This document shows positions 1 through 7,578 of a stretch of DNA of 64,000 bases, piece by piece. A program made the position numbers and the translations under genes. Position 1 is the stretch's first letter. The number at the start of each line of letters is the position of its first letter. Under the pieces are notes generated by a model. That model ran no database searches and was not told the DNA's origin. It worked only from the letters and a program-made list of their open reading frames with translations. The DNA comes from Spirosoma spitsbergense DSM 19989 (lineage in GTDB: Bacteria > Bacteroidota > Bacteroidia > Cytophagales > Spirosomataceae), in contig NZ_KB893488.1 of NCBI RefSeq assembly GCF_000374085.1, positions 21,336 through 85,335 on the forward strand. The letters run 5' to 3'.

Positions 1-591
1 CGTTAGCTTAATGGAATTGAGTAAACAACGTAGATAGTCTTTGTAGTTAATCTGTTTTTCAAGCAGCCAGCGGGCAATGGGGTCGCCATCGACTAAGTCG
101 AAGAGGTTTTTGCTGGCCAGATAATAAAGAATAATGGGCGATTTAGGGCTTCTTATATCAGCAGGTTGCACAACAGCCATCATGGCCGAGTTAATGGCCC
201 CGGCACTGGTGCCTGCCAGTTTCAGAAACCGGATACCCATCCGTTCCAGTATATACGTATACCCCAAAAGGGCTATTCCGAGCACACCACCCCCCTGCTG
301 CACCAGGTTTACGTACTGAAAATAGCGCGGCTCTTTGTTACCTGCCGAATCGGCTCCGACATTATCTTCTATTACATCCGATACTTTCTTGACGTTTCCG
401 CCCGGCTTCATGACATCCGGATTAGCCTGCAGGTTTTCTATAATCTGCTCCCCTGCTTCGAGCATTTCCCTAAGCAGGTTATACGTTTGATTATGGTTCC
501 GTTTCGTGTTGGTCTGATGCATAACAGGGAGCCGGAGTCGTTCTTTAATATACGGGCAGGTAGCCACAAGCCCACTCAACTTCTCTGACAA
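1..591 (-). CDS. Patatin-like phospholipase, N-terminal part (3' end outside window)
   Basis: Read on the minus strand, this frame is open from the window edge up to an in-frame stop at 610-612. It encodes a patatin-type acyl hydrolase: a glycine-rich segment GGGVLGIALLG, as in the oxyanion loop of the family, is followed by the nucleophile elbow GTSAG with the serine near residue 129. Patatins act as a Ser-Asp dyad on membrane or storage lipids; the Asp half would lie in the missing C-terminal part. About 100 residues precede the catalytic segment and are rich in Asn and Glu. No ATG exists near the 5' end; TTG at 591 with a GGGAGG run upstream is my best start, but it is uncertain. No signal peptide is seen, so a cytoplasmic enzyme is likely. 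Confidence 0.72.
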   Translation of the reverse strand, partial: MSEKLSGLVATCPYIKERLRLPVMHQTNTKRNHNQTYNLLREMLEAGEQIIENLQANPDVMKPGGNVKKVSDVIEDNVGADSAGNKEPRYFQYVNLVQQGGGVLGIALLGYTYILERMGIRFLKLAGTSAGAINSAMMAVVQPADIRSPKSPIILYYLASKNLFDLVDGDPIARWLLEKQINYKDYLRCLLNSIKLT

Positions 592-855
592 AGTACCGCC
601 CCCCTCCCGTCAGTAACAATGGGAAAATTCCCGTATTTACGTTGCCTTTCCAGCCAATAAATATCACCTGAGTCACTCCATATTTTCGCGTAACCTGAAG
701 CGGCAATTCAAATACCAACAATCATTTTAGTACCTTTATTTCTGAATCTTTACGACCTTTGTACCTTCTCTCTGCGTCTTTTCGCCGGGCCGCCGGTGCG
801 GCTGATAGTACCTCTGGTATCCCCTTAAAGACGTTATGAACACTAGAACAACACT

Positions 856-1746
856 ATGCAACTCCTTGACGGTAAATTTCTTTCGGCACAAATCAAACAG
901 GAAATAGCGGCTGAAGTCGCCCAGATTCGCGAACAGGGCGGCAAAATCCCGCACCTCGTTGCCATTCTGGTTGGGAATAAAGGTGCTTCGGAAACCTACG
1001 TGGCGTCCAAAATGAAGAACTGCGAGGAAGTAGGTATGCACTCCACCCTCATCCGGTTAGACACCTCGGTTTCGGAAGAAGAACTGCTGGACAATGTGCG
1101 GGCGGTAAACGAAAACCCCGACATGGACGGGTTGATTGTGCAACTCCCCCTCCCCGACCATATTAACCCCGACCGCATCATGGAAACCATCGACCCCGCC
1201 AAAGATGTGGACGGTTTTCACCCCATCAACATTGGTCGCATGGCCAAAGGATTACCCGCCTATGTTTCGGCTACACCCCAGGGCGTGCTGGAAATGATCA
1301 AACGGTACGATATCAAGACCGCCGGCAAACACTGCGTGGTGGTAGGACGGAGTCAGATTGTTGGGCTGCCGATGTCCATTCTGATGCAGCGCAACACCTA
1401 CCCCGGCAACTGTACCGTTACCGTCACCCACAGCCGTACCCAGAACCTGGCCGAGATTTGCCGTTCGGCCGATATTTTGATAGCGGCTCTGGGCAAACCC
1501 GAATTCGTCACCGCTGACATGGTGAAGGAAGGGGCCGTAGTGATTGACGTTGGGCTGGAGCGGGTGCCTGATGCCAGCAAAAAAAGCGGCTTTGCCCTCA
1601 AAGGCGATGTAAAGTTTGATGAAGTAGCCCCGAAAACCAGTTTCATCACCCCCGTTCCCGGTGGCGTGGGACTAATGACTATCTGCTCGCTGATGCAAAA
1701 CACCCTGAAAGCCGCCCGGGGTGAGGTGTACGGAACAAATCAGTAA
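856..1746 (+). CDS. folD: Bifunctional methylenetetrahydrofolate dehydrogenase / methenyltetrahydrofolate cyclohydrolase FolD
   Basis: FolD interconverts 5,10-methylene-, 5,10-methenyl- and 10-formyl-tetrahydrofolate with NADP in one-carbon metabolism, in the cytoplasm. At 296 residues the length is normal. Family signatures are clear: the YVASKMKNC segment with the catalytic lysine, [18 protein letters not shown], the Rossmann segment GRSQIVGLP, and PVPGGVG near the C-terminus. The last four codons (GTNQ) and the stop lie just beyond a 51-bp segment that is repeated exactly at 3109-3159. In the second copy the same frame continues as GLPTQPDRL before a stop at 3185-3187. That suggests the original C-terminus was displaced when the intervening 1.4 kb arrived. 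Enzyme function should be intact because only the extreme tail changes. Confidence 0.97.
   Translation: MQLLDGKFLSAQIKQEIAAEVAQIREQGGKIPHLVAILVGNKGASETYVASKMKNCEEVGMHSTLIRLDTSVSEEELLDNVRAVNENPDMDGLIVQLPLPDHINPDRIMETIDPAKDVDGFHPINIGRMAKGLPAYVSATPQGVLEMIKRYDIKTAGKHCVVVGRSQIVGLPMSILMQRNTYPGNCTVTVTHSRTQNLAEICRSADILIAALGKPEFVTADMVKEGAVVIDVGLERVPDASKKSGFALKGDVKFDEVAPKTSFITPVPGGVGLMTICSLMQNTLKAARGEVYGTNQ
1683..1733. repeat. 51-bp direct repeat, copy A (inside folD 3' end)
   Basis: This segment is identical over 51 bp to 3109-3159; identity ends sharply on both sides. Here it is the coding end of folD. The two copies bracket a 1.4-kb gene cassette in the way attachment-site duplications bracket integrated elements, although 51 bp is long for an integrase core. 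Confidence 0.9.
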
Positions 1747-1776
1747 TCTATAATCCTATCTCAAACCAAGTAAGAC

Positions 1777-2217
1777 GTGTATAGCTTTATTATCAGCACT
1801 CGTCCCAAATCGTACAACAGCAAAAAATCTCTTGCTTATGAAAACCAGTTGAGGGTTACTTATTCGGCCAACTATCCGATTCATGTTCCTGTCGAAACAG
1901 ACTTATACGGATTGGTTCATCACTTTTTTCGGCGTGATATAGGTATTGATGCCGATAACCTGAGTAAACCGGTCTGGGACGCATTGAGAGGTTTACTTTT
2001 TGCAGACGATAAGCAAGTGAAACTGCGTATTGCCGGCAGTTTTAACCTATCAACCAACGATTTCACAACCATAGACTTTTCCGGATTGTCGGGTAGCATG
2101 ATTACTTCTTTGCTTGATGCTTTGCAGGAAGAAACTGATGAGCACATACTTTACGTTGAATGTGGTAAATTCACTACCGACATGATTAAGCTAAATCTGG
2201 AAAGGAATGGAAATTAG
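1777..2217 (+). CDS. RusA-like Holliday junction resolvase family protein
   Basis: A 146-residue protein whose centre carries the acidic signature of RusA-type structure-specific nucleases: D58-x-D60-N-x-x-K64, then D68-A-L and a second acidic pair D77-D78. RusA enzymes bind Mg2+ through such aspartates and cut four-way DNA junctions; they are usually encoded by prophages and other mobile DNA. The start is GTG at 1777, 30 bp after folD. The gene overlaps the next one by 11 bp, which points to coupled translation. The family assignment rests on the motif and length, so the exact substrate is unknown. It lies inside the segment bounded by the folD 51-bp repeats. Confidence 0.68.
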   Translation: MYSFIISTRPKSYNSKKSLAYENQLRVTYSANYPIHVPVETDLYGLVHHFFRRDIGIDADNLSKPVWDALRGLLFADDKQVKLRIAGSFNLSTNDFTTIDFSGLSGSMITSLLDALQEETDEHILYVECGKFTTDMIKLNLERNGN

Positions 2218-2830
2218 ACAGCAATATCTGCAACGCTATCTTCACGACATAGCCATAGATCAGCTAATGGCAGACTATGAGGCTAAAGGCTATACCGTTC
2301 TGAAAGAAGAAAAAGTGGGTAAATACAAGGCAGATCTAGTGGCCAAAAAAGAGGATGAAGTAGTCGTTGTTGAAGTTAAAACCGGGCGAATGACACCACA
2401 AAAACGCCAACAGGTTGCCGACATTGGTGACTACGTTCGTACCCACAAGAATTACAAGTTTTTAGTCGTATTGGCAACTCCTCCTAAACCAAAGAAAATC
2501 GATATTCCAAATCTTGATCTATTGCTATTCCATTATTTGCTCAACCATCTCCCTGATAGTCTTAACGCATTATCTCCTCAAACACGTATTACTGATGTAG
2601 TTGACACGGCTGCTAACGAAGTCACGGTAGGTAGAGACGGCAGTATGGTTGTAAAAGGAATGGGAACGGTGGAAGTACAACTGCAATATGGTTCAGGTGA
2701 CGATGAGTCAATATCACATGACGCTTTTCCATTTGATTTCGACATTGTCCTCAAATACAATCAAAAGCAGGAACTGATTATAGAAGATACGCACACGATT
2801 GATGTCGATATCTCGTCATTCTATGAATAA
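2207..2830 (+). CDS. PD-(D/E)XK nuclease family protein (restriction endonuclease-like fold)
   Basis: The N-terminal 110 residues have a restriction-endonuclease core: ADLVAKKEDEVVVVEVKTG supplies D43, E56 and K58 in the D-x(12)-E-x-K pattern. It is followed by QQVADIGDYV, a helix in which Gln often completes this site, and the strand FLVVLAT. The C-terminal 90 residues, strand-rich and acidic, are not recognised. It is probably a Mg2+-dependent DNA nuclease, perhaps a defence or recombination partner of the overlapping RusA-like gene. No methyltransferase, helicase or Argonaute gene is adjacent. It starts at ATG 2207, inside the preceding gene. Confidence 0.65.
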   Translation: MEIRQQYLQRYLHDIAIDQLMADYEAKGYTVLKEEKVGKYKADLVAKKEDEVVVVEVKTGRMTPQKRQQVADIGDYVRTHKNYKFLVVLATPPKPKKIDIPNLDLLLFHYLLNHLPDSLNALSPQTRITDVVDTAANEVTVGRDGSMVVKGMGTVEVQLQYGSGDDESISHDAFPFDFDIVLKYNQKQELIIEDTHTIDVDISSFYE

Positions 2831-2833
2831 AGT

Positions 2834-3091
2834 ATGGGAAACGAATCTGAAAACCAGAGAATCATGACCTGGCCTGACGAGACGCTGGTAGATTCCCGCG
2901 TTCGGTACATTCTGGACCTCGACGGAAAACTGCTTGTTTTTGAGGACGTTCCGGCCCGCGTCAACCCCGTTACGGGTGAGCAATTTTTCTCCCCGGCTAC
3001 GATCCGCCAGATTCAGCAGATTGCGTTTTCGGCCAATGCTCCCGCCCGAACAATTGAAGCCAGCGTATACGACTGGGCTAACGCAGCCTGA
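2834..3091 (+). CDS. YgiT/MqsA-type antitoxin-like small protein lacking the zinc cysteines
   Basis: An 85-residue protein. The core LDGKLLVFEDVPARVNPVTGEQFFSP follows the pattern of the YgiT-type zinc-finger module (short strand, VPA, then CxxCGE, then FSP), but both cysteine positions are occupied by Asn and Thr (VNPVTGEQ), so it cannot bind zinc in the usual way. In the family this module is the N-terminal toxin-binding half of MqsA-like antitoxins; no DNA-binding half is present here. It begins 3 bp after the nuclease gene and so looks co-transcribed with it. A role as partner or inhibitor of the nuclease is a guess from position. Confidence 0.55.
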   Translation: MGNESENQRIMTWPDETLVDSRVRYILDLDGKLLVFEDVPARVNPVTGEQFFSPATIRQIQQIAFSANAPARTIEASVYDWANAA

Positions 3092-3108
3092 TTTTTTTTA
3101 CTGCCCAC

Positions 3109-3159
3109 CTGCTCGCTGATGCAAAACACCCTGAAAGCCGCCCGGGGTGAGGTGTACGG
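3109..3159. repeat. 51-bp direct repeat, copy B (displaced folD 3' end)
   Basis: Exact second copy of 1683-1733. In the folD frame it continues into eight further codons (LPTQPDRL) and a TAG at 3185-3187, which would give a 301-residue FolD if joined to copy A. It has no start codon of its own in context and is best read as the displaced tail of folD. Confidence 0.85.
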
Positions 3160-3463
3160 GTTGCCAACCCAGCCTGATAGACTATAGTGAGTGGTCAGAT
3201 AAAGGAGCCCTACCAACGCAGCCACGGCGTTCATAAACCAGACGGCTTACTACCGTTCGGGCCTGAAATGGCCAGCGATGCTACCGAAATTCAGGTGAGC
3301 ACCGCTGGCGTTCTGGATGCGGTCCGGTAGGTAGTTAACCAATTACCTGGTGGCATTATGAGCGTACTGTCGCTGCGGGAGCAGGGTTTCACCTACCAGG
3401 TTACCGCAGCATTTTCAGGAATGCAGGGGCATCCGCCCGCCCGGATAGTCGAGTGGCGTACTA
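3160..3463. other. Gene-poor stretch with coding-like scraps after the folD repeat
   Basis: After the displaced folD tail there is a 46-codon frame beginning GTG near 3189 and ending TAG at 3328-3330, and an ATG frame from 3358 that reads MSVLSLREQGFTYQV and then runs into the HNH gene on the opposite strand. Both have coding-like composition but match no family I recognise. They may be remains of larger genes from an older insertion at this spot. No promoter or RNA was recognised. Confidence 0.3.
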
Positions 3464-3844
3464 TCAGGGACGACTTTCTGGTCTGCCGACAATGGTCTCC
3501 AGCGTATTTCCTTTTCGGCCATTACAGTGCTGGCACATGGGCTGGTAATTGGCCAGTTCACTGGCTCCCCCCCTGGATTTGGGCAGTATGTGGTCAACGG
3601 TCATCAGTACGAAGCTGGCCGTGTACAGGTCGACGTGATGCCCGCCACTGGGATTAACCGACGACAGCAGGTGCACCCCTTCAACGCCACAACGCACGCA
3701 GACTGTACCCTTGCTGGCAAATACCTGTAATCGCCGGTGGTTCTTGTACCTGGTCTGTAATAGCTCAAAATTCAACCGCTTGAGCACGCGGTTCCCGTTC
3801 AGGGTATGCGGTAATTTCATAAGAATAGTCACTGGATCAGGCAC
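3464..3844 (-). CDS. HNH endonuclease family protein
   Basis: A 126-residue protein with a full HNH core: a first CxxC pair (CVRCG), DHILPKSRGG containing the His of the HNH motif, then N-Y-Q-P and the second pair CQHC-N-x-x-KG. Such enzymes nick or cut DNA with one metal ion, the two cysteine pairs holding a structural zinc. A 20-residue insertion separates CVRCG from the DHILP segment. Small free-standing HNH proteins of this type occur in genomic islands and next to phage packaging genes, but no phage gene is visible nearby. Translation could also begin at the internal ATG at 3820 (MKLPHTLNG). Confidence 0.75.
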   Translation of the reverse strand: MPDPVTILMKLPHTLNGNRVLKRLNFELLQTRYKNHRRLQVFASKGTVCVRCGVEGVHLLSSVNPSGGHHVDLYTASFVLMTVDHILPKSRGGASELANYQPMCQHCNGRKGNTLETIVGRPESRP

Positions 3845-3890
3845 AGAGGGTATTTCCCTACAATCTACCTGATCGCTCTATAATTAACCA

Positions 3891-3916
3891 CAGCCCGCAC
3901 TCGCCGGGCTGTTTTT
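3891..3916 (+). terminator. Rho-independent terminator-like hairpin
   Basis: Seven-bp perfect stem CAGCCCG / CGGGCTG with a 7-nt loop, followed by TTTTT. It faces rightward, yet no plus-strand gene ends here, so it may have served a lost gene. Confidence 0.55.
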
Positions 3917-3968
3917 GTCAGAACACCAATCATGAAAGCGAGGTTCAACGGATAGTCGACGGGTCTTT

Positions 3969-5714
3969 TTAGTACTTCCAGCTCGTTAAATCGGCGCCCG
4001 CCGGGTGGCTGTCTTCCATGCGTTTCAGCATTTTGTCGATGTACATCGTATTGTAGCGCAGTCGGCTGATGTAGTTAGGCACGTTAGGGTCGCCGTTCCA
4101 GCAGTGCTCGAACCGGTCACCGTAGGCTACCTCGCTGTTGGCCGCCGGATTCTTAACGTTTTTCAGGAAATCCTCCATCAGGTACACCGCATTATTGAGG
4201 TAATAATTGTCCATATCGCCACAGTAGATATGGATTTTTCCGGTCACTTTGGGGCCGAGGGTTTTCCAGTCGCGTTTGAGAATATGCATCAGGTCGAAGT
4301 GTTCGCGCCAGTAGTCGGCCACGGATTTATCGATGACGCCGGTCTTTTTATCCCAGATGCGTTTGGGGTAGCCATCCGGTCCGGCGGGGGAATACACCGC
4401 TTCCCAGATGTCGAACTGATCGCCGGACCGAGAGTGGGTGCCGAGGGCCAGTTCGCGGTGGTTGGTTTGTTCGAGCGTCGACTGAATCTGCCCTAAGTTG
4501 TTGCGGTGAGCAGGCCGGGGCGTTTGCCGGAACGGGCCTTCTTCATAGTACGCGTTTTTGTCTTTATAGAGATTAAACACCGTGTAGGCATCGAACGCGA
4601 TGGGGTCAGGGCAGGCGGCAAAACAGCCGTTGAACTCGTCGGGGTAAAACACCTGCGCGGCCAGGGCTTCCCAGCCACCTGTGCTACCGCCGTACGTGAA
4701 CCGCGCCCACCCCTGCCCAATACCCCGAAACTGCTTTTCGATTTCGGGCAGGAGTTCATACATGATAGCATCGCCGTAGGGACCAATGTTTTCAGAATTC
4801 ACGGCATACGAATCGTCATAGTACGGGTTGGCGTGCTGGATTTCGACAATCAGCATCCGGGGAAAGTCTTTGCTGGTCCATTTCTGGTAAAAATCATACG
4901 CTTCCTGCGCCACAATTTTTTTATAGCCGTAGATATGGAACCGATCAATGTAGTCGGTGGTATCCATGTTGGCGGGTGGGGGCGTTTCACTGAAGCCGGA
5001 AAAATCGTCGGGGAAGTGGCCGTGGAAAATCGCGAGCGGGTATTTGGCTTCGGGGTGTTCAGCAAAGCCAGCCGGAATGAGCACGTTGGCCCCCACGAAC
5101 ATGGGACGGCCCCAGAACTCGGTCAGTTTCTGACTCTGTATTTTTATGTGTTTGATAAACTTCGTGTCTTTCGGGGCAGGGATAGCCGGATTCACCTGGT
5201 CCAAAACCACCGCAACCGACTGTTTGCCGCCCGCTTTCAGCGAGATTTTCTGCGGCTTGCTAAACAGATTTCCCGGAGCCGTACGCCAGTTTTGTCCCTC
5301 GCCCCGATCCATCGGCAATTTCACGGTGCGCCGGGTTCCATTGGGGCCGTTTTTGATTTGAAATGTTTCGTATTTATGGAGTACTGCCTGCACAAAGTAC
5401 TCACCGGGGGGCAGTTTCGTAAGGCTTTCCTGCGGATAGCCATACGAACTCGCATCCACCACAGCCGCCTGACCGGGTTTTAGTCCGTTCACATCCACAC
5501 CGAACACCTGGGCCGTTTCCACCGCATCGCTCACCTGCTGACGCGGCTCGGACGCGTTGGTTTTGGCCAGAATCAGCAGTACACGCCCGTCCAGCGGTTG
5601 GTTGCTTTGCGATGCTGGAAAGGAGACAGAGAAGGTGGTCGGTCCAATTCTGGACTGTCCATAAGTAGTGGTTAAAATCAGGCCACAAAAGAAACTGAGT
5701 AGCAATCGGTTCAT
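3969..5714 (-). CDS. Secreted alpha/beta-hydrolase (putative esterase)
   Basis: A 581-residue exported protein with a clear signal peptide (MNRLLLSFFCGLILTTTYGQ). The N-terminal 180 residues form a beta-rich module. The remainder has the alpha/beta-hydrolase fold of the putative-esterase family (esterase D / Ig-like-hydrolase type). The nucleophile elbow is GGSTGGW with Ser344, and a late conserved histidine lies in FEHCWNG. The strand PLAIFHGHFPDDF may supply the oxyanion hole. Substrate unknown; related Bacteroidota proteins are poorly characterised hydrolases of the periplasm or cell surface. It appears monocistronic, with a terminator of the upstream gene at 5768-5809. Confidence 0.75.
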   Translation of the reverse strand: MNRLLLSFFCGLILTTTYGQSRIGPTTFSVSFPASQSNQPLDGRVLLILAKTNASEPRQQVSDAVETAQVFGVDVNGLKPGQAAVVDASSYGYPQESLTKLPPGEYFVQAVLHKYETFQIKNGPNGTRRTVKLPMDRGEGQNWRTAPGNLFSKPQKISLKAGGKQSVAVVLDQVNPAIPAPKDTKFIKHIKIQSQKLTEFWGRPMFVGANVLIPAGFAEHPEAKYPLAIFHGHFPDDFSGFSETPPPANMDTTDYIDRFHIYGYKKIVAQEAYDFYQKWTSKDFPRMLIVEIQHANPYYDDSYAVNSENIGPYGDAIMYELLPEIEKQFRGIGQGWARFTYGGSTGGWEALAAQVFYPDEFNGCFAACPDPIAFDAYTVFNLYKDKNAYYEEGPFRQTPRPAHRNNLGQIQSTLEQTNHRELALGTHSRSGDQFDIWEAVYSPAGPDGYPKRIWDKKTGVIDKSVADYWREHFDLMHILKRDWKTLGPKVTGKIHIYCGDMDNYYLNNAVYLMEDFLKNVKNPAANSEVAYGDRFEHCWNGDPNVPNYISRLRYNTMYIDKMLKRMEDSHPAGADLTSWKY

Positions 5715-5767
5715 CGCGTAGTGCCGGTTAAGTGAGTGCTTAAACTACGCAAAAAATGATAATATAC

Positions 5768-5809
5768 AACAGCGTAGCCAGGCTTATAAGATAGCCCGGC
5801 CACGCTGTT
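5768..5809 (-). terminator. Terminator hairpin for the gene at 5854-6330
   Basis: Seventeen-bp arms (5768-5784 and 5793-5809) around an 8-nt loop. Two positions differ from strict complementarity, and both become G-U pairs only in the minus-strand transcript, so the structure is that of an RNA from the minus strand. A T-rich run follows. Confidence 0.65.
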
Positions 5810-5853
5810 ACTTACAAAATAAGCAGGCACATAACAATTGGCCTGGAACACAC

Positions 5854-6330
5854 TTATTGATTGCTCGTCAGCCGTTTTCCTTTAAAATTCGGCTGGTCGG
5901 GAGTGTCCTGTTTAGCTGGCATCTCCATGGTAATCCAGTTCGTTGCTGGCGGATTGATCGCGAATATCCGGGCAACTTTCTCATTCCGCTTGCTGAGTTC
6001 GACGGTATAATCACCAACCGGCAGGCCAGACAGGTCGAAGTTCCGGCGATAAAGCGCTATCGACTCGTACGCATCGTAATGAATTTTACCTTTCCCATCC
6101 CGAATCACAACCCGCACCGCACCACTTGTTCGATTATTGAAGATAACTTTAATGGTTGCGGGACGATTCGACAGTGGATATACATTGGCTTCGATTTGGT
6201 CTGATGCGTCGGCCAGTTTCAACTGACCATTGTACGTTTGGGCCATAGTAGTTAGAGACGAGGCCGACAGCAGGCAGGTAATCAGCGCGGCTAATGCGCT
6301 ACGGTGTAGAATAATGCACTTGGTTTTCAT
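5854..6330 (-). CDS. Exported hypothetical protein, small beta-sandwich
   Basis: A 158-residue protein with a signal peptide ending near TTMAQ. The mature part alternates short strands (ATIKVIFNNRTSGAVRVVIRD) and ends a sandwich-like unit with LPVGDYTVELS, a pattern seen in periplasmic Ig-like or DUF3244-like domains and in the strand that closes type IX sorting domains. No enzyme motif is visible. A disordered Pro/Gln-rich tail follows. Function unknown. It is followed by its own terminator, so it is probably a single transcription unit. Confidence 0.62.
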   Translation of the reverse strand: MKTKCIILHRSALAALITCLLSASSLTTMAQTYNGQLKLADASDQIEANVYPLSNRPATIKVIFNNRTSGAVRVVIRDGKGKIHYDAYESIALYRRNFDLSGLPVGDYTVELSKRNEKVARIFAINPPATNWITMEMPAKQDTPDQPNFKGKRLTSNQ

Positions 6331-6431
6331 TTGGGTATTGTTTTAGTTGTGAATAGAATTGATAATGGAACACTTAAACAGGTACGGTAAAGCAGTTAAA
6401 AAGAAGCGGGGCGCAACAACCTGAAAACGAT

Positions 6432-6794
6432 TCAGGGACGAAAGACTGCGACTGTAGCCGGGGCAGGTCGGGCATTGAGCACCGAATAAAGTCGCCTGTT
6501 CAACCGAACGACAACGGCGCGTTCTTTCAGATTAAGTCGCTTACGGAGCAGCGTATCAGTACGGATCTCAAGCCATCCATCTGTATAAAAATGGACAATA
6601 ACAGGCGTTTTGGCATTTTCTTCGACCACCCAAAATCCACCGGCGGGTGGCGGGGATGACCGCCTGAACCGGTTATGGAGTTGAGCCATGTGTGCTTTCG
6701 TCCCGGTACCGGTTTGGGGATGATTTGGATCGGGAATCTGCCCAAAAGTAAGTCTGGACGAAAGTGCCAATAGTGCAATCAGGTAAGTTTTCAT
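6432..6794 (-). CDS. Exported hypothetical protein
   Basis: A 120-residue protein with a short signal peptide (MKTYLIALLALSSRLTFGQ). The mature part contains FWVVEENAKTPVIVHFYTDGWLEIRTDTL, a strand pair with aromatic residues, and a basic segment RLNRRLYSVLNARP. I recognise no domain. It lies 101 bp upstream of the similar-sized exported protein at 5854-6330 on the same strand, and the two may be expressed together. Confidence 0.58.
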   Translation of the reverse strand: MKTYLIALLALSSRLTFGQIPDPNHPQTGTGTKAHMAQLHNRFRRSSPPPAGGFWVVEENAKTPVIVHFYTDGWLEIRTDTLLRKRLNLKERAVVVRLNRRLYSVLNARPAPATVAVFRP

Positions 6795-6871
6795 AAAAAG
6801 AGGAAGGTTTATGATGTGGATAGATGAACCAGCCTGGTTTAGTGTACTGGTCTGCTGGTTAGTCGAAATAA

Positions 6872-6897
6872 AGGCGGCTATGGAAACATAGCCGCCT
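6872..6897 (-). terminator. Terminator hairpin
   Basis: Perfect 11-bp stem (6872-6882 with 6887-6897) closed by a 4-nt loop. On the minus strand it is followed by TTTATTT, so it would end transcription coming from the collagen-like pseudogene or beyond. Confidence 0.6.
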
Positions 6898-6981
6898 AAA
6901 TAATTAACGATACGCTTACGCTGAAGGGAGCCCTTTGCTTATGGCCTGCTTTGCCCGGAAACTTCAGACCTAACTTAACGT

Positions 6982-7010
6982 GAATACGGGATTAGTTTTT
7001 GCCCGTATTC
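6982..7010. repeat. 9-bp-stem hairpin
   Basis: GAATACGGG and CCCGTATTC flank an 11-nt T-rich loop, 33 bp past the stop of the pseudogene at 7044. It lacks a good T-tract, so a terminator role is only possible. Confidence 0.4.
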
Positions 7011-7043
7011 AAATTAACCAGAAAAATAAGGCTGTTTTCACGC

Positions 7044-7296
7044 TCAGTTCTGATTAGTAGCAAACTCCACCCGCACCGGCGCGAACTCAATGCCGACAAT
7101 CCAGGTATCGTCGTTACAGTTATTGTCATCGCTGATGTCGCCCACGATGGTAAAAAATTTCACAAGGCGCGTTGTAGGACACTTGGGTAACACTCGCATT
7201 GCCAGCAGCCCCCGTTGGCCCGGCTGGACCCGTTTCGCCGGGTATACAGACGGCAAAGAAGAATGCGATGGTCAACGCTATCAGCAGCGGACGCAA
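7044..7296 (-). pseudogene. Frameshifted collagen-like lipoprotein
   Basis: A frame starting at TTG 7296 reads MRPLLIALTIAFFFAVCIPG, a lipoprotein signal with a lipobox cysteine, then two or three collagen-type triplets (GETGPAGPTGAAG) and NASVTQVSYN before hitting a stop at GRHQR. In another frame the coding-like sequence resumes (FTIVGDISDDNNCNDDTWIVG, IEFAPVRVEF) and ends at 7044. The original product was probably one small surface lipoprotein with a GPAG-rich stalk. The shift lies near the A/T run at about 7155-7165. A sequencing error would also explain it. Confidence 0.5.
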
Positions 7297-7578
7297 AAGT
7301 TAGATAATTGTGGCGTGGAACATGGTTATAAAAGGTTGATTGTGGATGTAGCCGAATGGCCGGTTTGATTTAACTGGACTGAAAGAGACGTACTGATTGG
7401 TAACGATAAATGGGGAAGTAGTCATTTTCAGGCGGATGGGGTGAATAGAAGCGAAAAGATTCGGATATACACATCGATGCTATCCATTAGTCACAGGGTT
7501 AGACGGGTATGGAAACAGGGGTATTATTATTTTAAAAATTCTATTTTTAATGTACCTTTCTACCTTCAACCACACGCT

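Larger units (their letters stand above)
1734..3159. mobile_element. Candidate 1.43-kb insertion cassette at folD 3' end
   Basis: The segment starts right after copy A of the 51-bp repeat and ends with copy B, so removing it restores a continuous folD frame ending at 3187. It holds three same-direction genes: RusA-like, PD-(D/E)XK nuclease and YgiT-like. No integrase or transposase lies inside, so the mechanism is unknown; site-specific integration with help from elsewhere, or recombination between duplicated ends, are both possible. The element call is inference; the repeat itself is directly visible. Confidence 0.5.

Noticed and set aside
134..588. Plus-strand frames over the first 590 bp
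   Set aside because: They are shadows of the minus-strand patatin-like gene, which has the GTSAG motif and family-like sequence throughout.
3358..3657. Plus-strand frame of 99 codons overlapping the HNH gene
   Set aside because: The overlapping half is antisense to a clear HNH core; only the first 35 or so codons look coding, so it is described as a possible scrap.
7441..7578. N-terminal extension of the sigma-factor frame
   Set aside because: A/T-rich, no resemblance to sigma factors, and the ATG at 7579 gives a normal start; the stretch more likely holds the promoter.
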